Assembly (NCBI GenBank): GCA_003663525.1
Contig: QMUF01000086.1
Span: 1 to 6,542 of the forward strand
Length of the DNA stretch: 6,542 nucleotides
Reading direction: 5' to 3'
Source: Thermococci archaeon
GTDB lineage: Archaea; Methanobacteriota_B; Thermococci; Thermococcales; Thermococcaceae
Each line of letters starts with the position of its first letter. Within the stretch, counting starts at the first letter, position 1. The translations under genes were made by a program, and so were the position numbers. The notes below the pieces were generated by a model. The model was not told the DNA's origin, made no database searches, and saw only the letters and a program-made list of their open reading frames with translations. This document shows, piece by piece, positions 1-4,656 of the stretch.

Positions 1-2
1 AC

Positions 3-1262
3 ATGGTTGAGCTAGATCCATTTGAAATGGCAATTGAGCAGCTGGAAAGAGCTGCCCAATATATAGACATAAGTGAAGAGGCTCTTGAGTTCCTCAAGAA
101 ACCTATGAGAATTTTGGAGGTTTCAATTCCTGTAGAAATGGACGATGGTTCTGTGAAGGTTTTCACCGGTTTTAGAGTTCAACACAACTGGGCTCTCGGT
201 CCAACAAAGGGTGGTATTAGATGGCACCCTGAAGAAACCCTAAGCACCGTCAAGGCATTGGCTACTTGGATGACATGGAAATCTGCTACTCTGGGATTAC
301 CTTACGGTGGAGGTAAGGGGGGAGTAATAGTTGATCCCAAGAAGCTCAGTGATAGAGAGAAAGAAAGGTTGGCAAGAGGTTATATAAAAGCCATTTATGA
401 CATAATAAGCCCATATACTGATGTTCCTGCTCCTGACGTGTATACCAACCCCCAAATCATGGCCTGGATGATGGATGAGTACGAAGCAATCTCAAGGAGG
501 AAGGTTCCATCCTTTGGTATCATCACAGGTAAACCAATTATAGTTGGTGGTTCTTTAGGAAGAGGAACTGCTACTGCTCAAGGTGCTGTCTTCGCAGTTA
601 GAGAAGCTGCAAAGGCCTTGGGTATTGATCTAAAAGGAAAGACAATTGCAGTTCAAGGTTATGGTAATGCTGGTTATAACATGGCCAAACTATCTAAAGA
701 GCAATTAGATATGAAAGTAGTTGCAGTCTCAGATTCAAGAGGAGCCATATATAACCCAGATGGCCTAGAGCCAGATGAAGTATTTAAGTGGAAGAAAGAA
801 CACGGATCAGTTAAGGACTTCCCAGGTGCTACAAACATAACAAATGAAGAACTCCTTGAATTGGAGGTTGAAGTTCTTGCTCCAGCGGCTATTGAGGGAG
901 TAATACACAAGGATAATGCTGACAAAGTAAAAGCAAAGGTAATCGCTGAGGTTGCAAACGGTCCAGTCACTCCAGAGGCAGATGATATACTCCACGAGAA
1001 GGGCATACTCCAGATCCCAGACTTCCTCTGTAACGCTGGTGGTGTTACAGTCAGCTACTTCGAGTGGGTACAAAACTTGATGGGCTACTACTGGACAGAA
1101 GAGGAAGTAAGGGAGAAGCTTGACAAGAAGATGACTGAGGCATTCTGGGGCGTTTACAACGTCCACAAGGAGAAGAACATCCACATGAGAGATGCAGCTT
1201 ATGTAAGGGCAGTTAGCAGAGTATATGAAGCCATGAAGGCCCGTGGATGGGTCAAGAAGTGA
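3..1262 (+). CDS. gdhA: Glutamate dehydrogenase (hexameric, Thermococcales type)
   Basis: This 419-residue cytosolic enzyme interconverts glutamate and 2-oxoglutarate plus ammonium with NAD(P)(H), linking amino-acid fermentation to nitrogen assimilation. The N-terminal dimerisation/substrate domain carries the glutamate-binding segment [11 protein letters not shown] (Lys69), Lys93 in TWK, the catalytic Lys105 in PYGGGKGG and the catalytic Asp145 in PAPDVYTN. The Rossmann domain follows, with GYGNAG at 219-224 and an acidic strand end at AVSDS (about 241-245). Ser351 in NAGGVTVS completes the substrate pocket. These roles are assigned by analogy with Clostridium symbiosum GDH. The length matches Pyrococcus and Thermococcus enzymes of about 420 residues, and the MVE start agrees with the family, although only two bases lie upstream so no ribosome site can be seen. 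Compared with remembered P. furiosus and T. litoralis sequences, several normally invariant stretches differ (Leu65, 177-200, 225-236). It converges on the minus-strand gene and ends in TGA just before a T-rich run. Confidence 0.97.
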   Translation: MVELDPFEMAIEQLERAAQYIDISEEALEFLKKPMRILEVSIPVEMDDGSVKVFTGFRVQHNWALGPTKGGIRWHPEETLSTVKALATWMTWKSATLGLPYGGGKGGVIVDPKKLSDREKERLARGYIKAIYDIISPYTDVPAPDVYTNPQIMAWMMDEYEAISRRKVPSFGIITGKPIIVGGSLGRGTATAQGAVFAVREAAKALGIDLKGKTIAVQGYGNAGYNMAKLSKEQLDMKVVAVSDSRGAIYNPDGLEPDEVFKWKKEHGSVKDFPGATNITNEELLELEVEVLAPAAIEGVIHKDNADKVKAKVIAEVANGPVTPEADDILHEKGILQIPDFLCNAGGVTVSYFEWVQNLMGYYWTEEEVREKLDKKMTEAFWGVYNVHKEKNIHMRDAAYVRAVSRVYEAMKARGWVKK

Positions 1263-1290
1263 TTTCTTTTCCTTCTTTTTCTCTTAGTTT
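1263..1290 (+). terminator. T-rich run after gdhA
   Basis: Directly after the gdhA stop codon the plus strand holds a pyrimidine-rich stretch with repeated T runs (TTTCTTTTCC, TTCTTTTTCTCTT) and no preceding hairpin. Archaeal RNA polymerase terminates at such oligo-T stretches without needing a stem, so this is the likely 3' end of the gdhA transcript. It is inferred from composition and position only. Confidence 0.55.
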
Positions 1291-1399
1291 CGTAGTTCAT
1301 GAATAAATTCTGAAGTTTGGATTTTTGTAAAGTTGAAGATTTTATCTCTTTGTCTCAATAGAAGTAAAGAATGTTAAAAATGATTATTACTTTTCTTAA

Positions 1400-1419
1400 T
1401 TGTTGAGCTATATCAACAA
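1400..1419. repeat. Perfect 7-bp inverted repeat, possible operator
   Basis: TTGTTGA (1400-1406) and TCAACAA (1413-1419) are exact reverse complements separated by six bases (GCTATA). The plus-strand right arm runs directly into an A/T-rich TATA-like box at 1421-1431. That arrangement suits a dimeric regulator bound just upstream of a core promoter. It could also be a weak hairpin in the 3' region of either convergent transcript, but it lacks a following T run on the plus strand. I do not recognise it as the consensus of a known Thermococcales regulator. Confidence 0.35.
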
Positions 1420-1420
1420 A

Positions 1421-1431
1421 AATTTATAAAT
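1421..1431 (+). promoter_or_regulatory. TATA-like element in the convergent intergenic region
   Basis: AATTTATAAAT resembles an archaeal TATA box, with A-rich bases just upstream that could serve as a BRE. If used, transcription would start near 1450-1455, at the base of a potential hairpin, and would produce a non-coding RNA running antisense into the end of the minus-strand gene. The core is nearly symmetric and the region is AT-rich, so a chance match is quite possible. Confidence 0.25.
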
Positions 1432-1451
1432 TCTAAAAACTAGCTGGAAAT

Positions 1452-1535
1452 GCCTAACCTCGTAATTGAGGGGGCAAAAGCAGATTTTTGAAGATAGCTG
1501 TGGTCTTAAAGGGTACAATCTGCTCTAAGCTTTTG
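1452..1535. other. Two adjacent potential hairpins (3' UTR/terminator or small RNA)
   Basis: The first hairpin pairs GCC (1452-1454) with GGC (1473-1475) and CCTC (1458-1461) with GAGG (1468-1471) around a six-base loop. The second pairs AGCAGATT (1479-1486) perfectly with AATCTGCT (1517-1524). It can be extended inside by AAGAT (1491-1495) with GTCTT (1503-1507, one G-T pair) and outside by CAAA (1475-1478) with TTTG (1532-1535). Read on the minus strand, the second stem begins immediately after the stop codon of the minus-strand gene and is followed by TTTTG, so it could protect or terminate that mRNA. Read on the plus strand, the pair could be a small structured RNA downstream of the 1421-1431 TATA-like box. 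No C/D boxes, and no ANA box in the right place for an H/ACA RNA, were found. Confidence 0.3.
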
Positions 1536-2688
1536 TCCAGTACTCCTTCTCCTCCACCATTGCTTGGATCATCTCATCCTCATCCGTAAACATTGTTCTT
1601 CTTGAAGGGTTCTGCATGCCGTAGAACTCCATAAACGGACTGGGCCTCTTCTTAAACGGGTAATAGAGGTAAATTGCTCCCAAGGTTCTGTAAGCCTCTG
1701 CCATCTCGCTTATAACCCCTGCGGAAACTCCTTGAGCATAATGATAAACTGCTATGGCTTTGCTGACATCCACTAAGTTGAAATCCCTCTCAACAAGTTG
1801 CCTTCTCAAAATGTCGGTGGCTTGTTCTATATCCTCCCTATCGAGTTCCTCTATTTCTTCTCCATCGAAAATATTCTTTATCTTTATCCTTTGTATCTCC
1901 GGATTCTCCTCCACTTGGGCGTCATACTCAGCAACAATCCACCAATCATCAAGTGCTCCAGGGTCTAAAACAGCGAAATGCTTGCTCAACTTTTTGTAGA
2001 ACTTTCTAACTCTATGGTAATATTCTTCCTCATGGCCAGTCATGGGATAGCTGAGATAAATGAGGGGCTTTTTATTTTCATGGAAAATTAAGTCGATGAA
2101 GGTCTGATAAGGATGCCTAATGCCAAAATGGAGGACATAACGAACTTGAATTCCTTCTTTATTCAACTCATGTACAAGAGTTTTCACATGATTTATGGCG
2201 TCTTCACGCCACATTACGAGGGTCGTCAGTTTTATATTTTCCTTGTTTCTTCCAAAGCGTTCAAACCACTCTTTGTCATGTATTGTTCTTCTCCTCACAC
2301 TCAGGATATCATCTAGAACAATTATCACCCTACTCGGTTTTAGAAGTTTCAAGTTGCTTAAAGTGAAGCCCAAAACACTCCCACTTCCCCATCTAAAAAG
2401 GGCAGGAGTAGATACTAGGTGAAAGCTCTTATCACTTCTGTCAATTTCATCTCTTATTCTTTTAAAAGCTTCATCTCTTATGGTATTCATTAAATCTGGA
2501 TGGCTTATTGCAAAGTCCAGAACATTTTTTCTGGTTATTTTGACGCCTTTTTCTCTTCCAATTTCCTTGAGATAATCAAAGACATGGTAATATTGGAAAT
2601 TCTCATTTTTTGCCAGCCTTAAGGCCTCCTTTGTGTATTCATCTCGTCCATTTAAAGGAGGGCCTGTGAGAAGAACTGTTTCTTTCAT
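1525..2688 (-). CDS. AdkA-like degenerate P-loop domain fused to a nucleoside 2-deoxyribosyltransferase-like domain
   Basis: This 387-residue soluble protein has no signal peptide or membrane segment, and its exact function is not known to me. Residues 1 to about 203 follow the layout of archaeal adenylate kinase AdkA: a beta strand and P-loop position (VLLTGPPLNGRDEY, 5-18), a strand with STPALFRW (93-100) where AdkA has DTHA, then LKPSRVIIVLDD (116-127) and the arginine-rich VRRRTIHD (131-138). The Walker A Lys-Ser/Thr is replaced by Arg15-Asp16, so ATP-dependent kinase activity is doubtful. Residues 207 to about 345 resemble the nucleoside 2-deoxyribosyltransferase/deoxyribohydrolase fold: IYLSYPMTG (210-218), VLDP (240-243), Asp307 in VDVSKAIAVY and SAGVISEMAEA (322-332), whose Glu328 sits where the catalytic Glu lies. 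A role in nucleotide binding, cleavage or sensing is inferred. The ATG start is supported by a strong Shine-Dalgarno seven bases upstream. The gene stands alone, divergent from the aIF1A cluster. Confidence 0.85.
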   Translation of the reverse strand: MKETVLLTGPPLNGRDEYTKEALRLAKNENFQYYHVFDYLKEIGREKGVKITRKNVLDFAISHPDLMNTIRDEAFKRIRDEIDRSDKSFHLVSTPALFRWGSGSVLGFTLSNLKLLKPSRVIIVLDDILSVRRRTIHDKEWFERFGRNKENIKLTTLVMWREDAINHVKTLVHELNKEGIQVRYVLHFGIRHPYQTFIDLIFHENKKPLIYLSYPMTGHEEEYYHRVRKFYKKLSKHFAVLDPGALDDWWIVAEYDAQVEENPEIQRIKIKNIFDGEEIEELDREDIEQATDILRRQLVERDFNLVDVSKAIAVYHYAQGVSAGVISEMAEAYRTLGAIYLYYPFKKRPSPFMEFYGMQNPSRRTMFTDEDEMIQAMVEEKEYWTKA

Positions 2689-2695
2689 AAGTAAT

Positions 2696-2702
2696 ACCTC
2701 CT
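2696..2702 (-). promoter_or_regulatory. Shine-Dalgarno of the AdkA-like/NDT-like gene
   Basis: On the minus strand AGGAGGT lies seven bases before the ATG at 2688. It is a near-perfect complement to the archaeal 16S rRNA 3' end and fixes the start codon. Confidence 0.8.
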
Positions 2703-2752
2703 AATTTCCGTAATTGGAATTTAGCCTCTTTTCCTTTTCAACTTTTTGGATG

Positions 2753-2784
2753 TTTAAATGCATTCATGCAAAAATTTTTAAAGT
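2753..2784 (-). promoter_or_regulatory. Candidate TATA elements for the minus-strand gene
   Basis: Two AT-rich TATA-like stretches read on the minus strand: ATTTAAA (2759-2753) and ACTTTAAAAA (2784-2775). Using the usual spacing of about 25 bases, they predict starts near 2730 or 2753 and a leader of roughly 40-65 bases. Neither has a convincing BRE, so the choice is open. The second overlaps a ten-base AAAAATTTTT palindrome (2770-2779) that could also be read towards aIF1A. Confidence 0.3.
2759..2770. repeat. Palindromic element TGCATTCATGCA in the divergent promoter region
   Basis: TGCAT (2759-2763) and ATGCA (2766-2770) are inverted copies separated by two bases. The element sits between the candidate promoters of two divergent genes and touches the TATA-like stretches on both sides, where a bound protein would block TBP access. 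It does not match a regulator consensus I can name. Short five-base arms make chance occurrence possible. Confidence 0.3.
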
Positions 2785-2828
2785 AGCACTAACAACTGAT
2801 AGTAGAAAATATTTGCAAAAGCGTAGAC

Positions 2829-2838
2829 TTATAAAAGG
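2829..2838 (+). promoter_or_regulatory. TATA box for the aIF1A-rio1-KH-top6BA cluster
   Basis: TTATAAAAGG is the best TATA-like match upstream of aIF1A. Its centre is about 35 bases before the ATG, so with the usual archaeal spacing transcription would begin around 2855-2858, leaving a very short leader that begins at or inside the Shine-Dalgarno sequence. An upstream alternative at 2770-2780 would give a longer leader. Confidence 0.5.
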
Positions 2839-2855
2839 TATTAAATAAAGTACCT

Positions 2856-2862
2856 GAGGTGA
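2856..2862 (+). promoter_or_regulatory. Shine-Dalgarno deciding the aIF1A start
   Basis: GAGGTGA is complementary to the 16S rRNA 3' end and lies five bases before the ATG at 2868. The in-frame GTG at 2859 is inside this site and therefore cannot be the start, so the protein begins MPRND. Confidence 0.75.
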
Positions 2863-2867
2863 GGTTC

Positions 2868-3209
2868 ATGCCAAGAAACGATAAAAATAGGAGTGTTGAG
2901 GGTGAAGAGGTTATTAGAGTTCCTCTTCCAAGGAATAACCAAGTATTTGGAATAGTGGAACAAGCACTAGGATCAGGGTGGATGGATGTTAGATGTGCCG
3001 ACAATAAGATAAGAAGATGCAGAATTCCTGGCAGATTTAGGAGAAGAATGTGGATTAGAATCGGTGACGTGGTAATAGTAGAGCCTTGGGAAGTTCAAAG
3101 TGATGAAAGGGGGGATATTGTGTATCGTTATACAAGAACCCAAGTAGATTGGCTTTTAAGAAAGAAAAAAATTACACAAGAGTTTCTTAGCGGCGGTTTA
3201 ACTCTGTGA
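2868..3209 (+). CDS. eif1A: Translation initiation factor aIF1A
   Basis: This 113-residue archaeal IF1/eIF1A homologue binds the A-site region of the small ribosomal subunit and helps initiator tRNA and mRNA positioning. It is a single S1-like OB-fold protein: a short basic N-terminal tail (1-10), then the family core from [10 protein letters not shown] (12-21), [17 protein letters not shown] (27-43), IRRCRIPG (48-55) and [17 protein letters not shown] (58-74). It ends with the diagnostic [12 protein letters not shown] (78-89) and the helix DWLLRKKKI (94-102). The tail of eukaryotic eIF1A beyond the helical region is absent, as usual in archaea. ATG at 2868 is chosen over a GTG nine bases earlier because the latter lies within the Shine-Dalgarno. 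It is the first gene of a five-gene cluster; the rio1 start follows its stop after six bases. Confidence 0.96.
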   Translation: MPRNDKNRSVEGEEVIRVPLPRNNQVFGIVEQALGSGWMDVRCADNKIRRCRIPGRFRRRMWIRIGDVVIVEPWEVQSDERGDIVYRYTRTQVDWLLRKKKITQEFLSGGLTL

Positions 3210-3215
3210 TGAACA

Positions 3216-3992
3216 ATGAACCCTAAGGATCTTGATAGGAAAATCTCTCAGATTCTAGGATTAGATGAACGTAGAGAAAAGGATAATGAGCTCTATAAAG
3301 TATTTAGCGAAGTGTTTGATAAGACAACGATTGACACCCTTGCGTATTTTCATAAAAGAGGAAAGATAAAGCGTTTATTGGGCGTGATCTCCACTGGGAA
3401 AGAGGCGAATGTGTTTAAGGGTGTTGACAAGGAGGGTAATTATGTAGCGATTAAAGTTTATCGTACTTATACTACTGAGTTTAGAAGGATATGGGAATAT
3501 TTGGCAGCAGATCCGAGAATAAGTTACCTACCAAAGGATATAAGAAAAATGGTATTCATATGGACAAGGAGGGAGTTTAAAAACCTCCAAAGAGCCATGA
3601 AATACGCAGTTAGGGCCCCAGAACCAATAGTATTTAGTAATAATGTCCTCATAATGGAGTACATAGGGGATGAATTCCCAGCCCCCAGATTAAAGGATGT
3701 TGAACGTGATTTAAATAAAAAAGAATTTGAAGAGCTTTATGAATTTGCAATGGAATCAATTGAAAAACTCTGGAAAAGAGGGGACATGGTTCATGGTGAC
3801 CTAAGTGAATATAATATTTTAGTTTGGGAGAAACCTGTGATAATTGATTGGTCTCAGGCGACTGTAAAGAGAAACAGGATGGCTTTAACACTGCTTTATA
3901 GGGATTTAAGAAATATAACTAATTACTTCGCTAAAAAAGGGATCAAAGTTGATAACCCTGATGAAAAGTTTAGAGAGCTCGCAGGTGATTAA
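3216..3992 (+). CDS. rio1: RIO1-type serine protein kinase
   Basis: This 258-residue atypical protein kinase/ATPase belongs to the Rio1 family, which acts in late maturation of the small ribosomal subunit. Visible motifs are the Rio1 nucleotide-binding signature STGKEANVF (59-67), catalytic Lys80 in YVAIKVYR, the hinge LIMEYIGDEF (145-154), the catalytic loop VHGDLSEYNILV (192-203, Asp195 and Asn200) and the metal-binding Asp211 in IIDWSQA. Family features that favour Rio1 over Rio2 are STGKEA, the region with WTRREFKNL (116-124) and no N-terminal winged-helix domain. Length equals that of well-studied archaeal Rio1 proteins. The start is the ATG at 3216; a GTGAT match to the anti-Shine-Dalgarno (3206-3210) overlaps the aIF1A stop. 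Another ATG at 3209 opens only a five-codon frame. The stop is one base away from the KH gene, suggesting coupled translation with that partner. Confidence 0.96.
   Translation: MNPKDLDRKISQILGLDERREKDNELYKVFSEVFDKTTIDTLAYFHKRGKIKRLLGVISTGKEANVFKGVDKEGNYVAIKVYRTYTTEFRRIWEYLAADPRISYLPKDIRKMVFIWTRREFKNLQRAMKYAVRAPEPIVFSNNVLIMEYIGDEFPAPRLKDVERDLNKKEFEELYEFAMESIEKLWKRGDMVHGDLSEYNILVWEKPVIIDWSQATVKRNRMALTLLYRDLRNITNYFAKKGIKVDNPDEKFRELAGD
3983..3989 (+). promoter_or_regulatory. Shine-Dalgarno deciding the KH-protein start
   Basis: AGGTGAT lies within the last codons of rio1 and four bases before the ATG at 3994. It selects this ATG over an in-frame one at 3949, which would lie 44 bases inside rio1 and has no comparable site. 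Confidence 0.7.
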
Positions 3993-3993
3993 T

Positions 3994-4656
3994 ATGGATG
4001 AGTTTGAAGAAAAGCTGAAAAAGTATGAATATGTGGATAAAAAAGAGAGTGGAAAAGATCCATTTGAGATTGAAGAGTTTGTGGCAATTGGTGAGCAGGA
4101 AGAGTTTGTGAGAATTCCTAAAGAGAGAATTGGGGTAGTCATTGGTAGGAAAGGTGAGACAAAGAAAAAAATTGAAGATGCTACAAAGACTAAGATAGAT
4201 ATTGATAGTAACACAGGAGAAGTGTTCATCACTTCAACTGAAGAAACAGAAGACCCCTTAGCAGTTTGGAAAGCCAGAGATATTGTTCTTGCTATTGGAA
4301 GAGGGTTTTCTCCGGAAAGGGCATTTAGGCTTCTAAATGAGGGAGAAGTTCTTGAAGTTGTGGAGTTGACTGATGTCATTATAGGGAATGAAAGGAATGC
4401 TCTCCCACGAATTAGAGGGAGGATTATTGGAAGAAAAGGGAGAACCAGAGAAATCATTGAAGAAATGAGTGGAACGGAAATAAGTGTTTATGGAAAGACT
4501 GTTGCAATTATTGGAAATCCACTTCAAGTCCAAGTGGCAAAAACTGCAATTGAAAAACTTGTTAAAGGTTCTCCCCACGGAACTGTTTACAAGTACTTAG
4601 AAAGAAGGAAAAAAGACCTAGAACTAGAAGGAGGTATGTATTATGGCGAATTCTGA
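3994..4656 (+). CDS. KH-domain pre-rRNA processing protein, Dim2/Pno1-like
   Basis: This 220-residue RNA-binding protein has two KH domains. KH1 spans about 37-105, with RIPKERIGVVIGRKGETKKK at 40-59 and its GRKG loop at 51-54. KH2 spans about 120-190, with RIRGRIIGRKGRTREIIEE at 139-157 and a second GRKG at 146-149. The order, spacing and the linker FSPERAFRLL (105-114) match archaeal homologues of eukaryotic Dim2/Pno1, which bind the 3' end of small-subunit rRNA before its final cleavage. A charged N-terminal segment (1-36) precedes KH1. The ATG at 3994, one base after the rio1 stop, is preferred because of its Shine-Dalgarno and because family members start with a short acidic/basic leader. 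Adjacency to rio1 fits a shared ribosome-assembly role. The last 14 bases overlap top6B in another frame, and the GGAGGT of top6B encodes part of this protein's C-terminus. Confidence 0.93.
   Translation: MDEFEEKLKKYEYVDKKESGKDPFEIEEFVAIGEQEEFVRIPKERIGVVIGRKGETKKKIEDATKTKIDIDSNTGEVFITSTEETEDPLAVWKARDIVLAIGRGFSPERAFRLLNEGEVLEVVELTDVIIGNERNALPRIRGRIIGRKGRTREIIEEMSGTEISVYGKTVAIIGNPLQVQVAKTAIEKLVKGSPHGTVYKYLERRKKDLELEGGMYYGEF
4630..4635 (+). promoter_or_regulatory. Shine-Dalgarno of top6B inside the KH gene
   Basis: GGAGGT is seven bases upstream of the top6B ATG at 4643 and lies in the coding sequence of the KH protein. A nearer ATG at 4636 is in the KH frame and directly abuts the site, so it is not used for top6B. 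Confidence 0.75.

Noticed and set aside
807..1184. Long minus-strand frame within gdhA (also 674-1006)
   Set aside because: It is fully contained within an unmistakable gene, has no recognisable domain or convincing ribosome site, and is a shadow frame.
1263..1524. Small protein gene in the convergent intergenic region
   Set aside because: No start codon with a ribosome site opens a frame of meaningful length; stops are frequent on both strands.
1479..1527. H/ACA guide RNA in the hairpin after the minus-strand gene
   Set aside because: The stem and internal loop superficially resemble a pseudouridylation pocket, but there is no ANA box right after the basal stem and no kink-turn with tandem G-A pairs.
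2859..2867. In-frame GTG start giving three extra N-terminal residues for aIF1A
   Set aside because: The GTG lies inside the GAGGTGA Shine-Dalgarno that is correctly placed for the ATG at 2868.
3206..3212. GTGATGA resembling a C box of a C/D small RNA
   Set aside because: It overlaps the aIF1A stop and serves as the rio1 ribosome site; no CTGA D box at suitable spacing follows.
3949..3993. Longer KH protein starting at an ATG inside rio1
   Set aside because: It would add 15 residues that mirror rio1 coding sequence in another frame, with no good ribosome site. The ATG at 3994 has AGGTGAT upstream and fits the family.
3906..4457. 183-codon minus-strand frame opposite rio1 and the KH gene
   Set aside because: The Ser/Phe/Leu-rich translation is typical of the complement of AT-rich Lys/Glu-rich coding sequence, and both plus-strand genes have clear family motifs.
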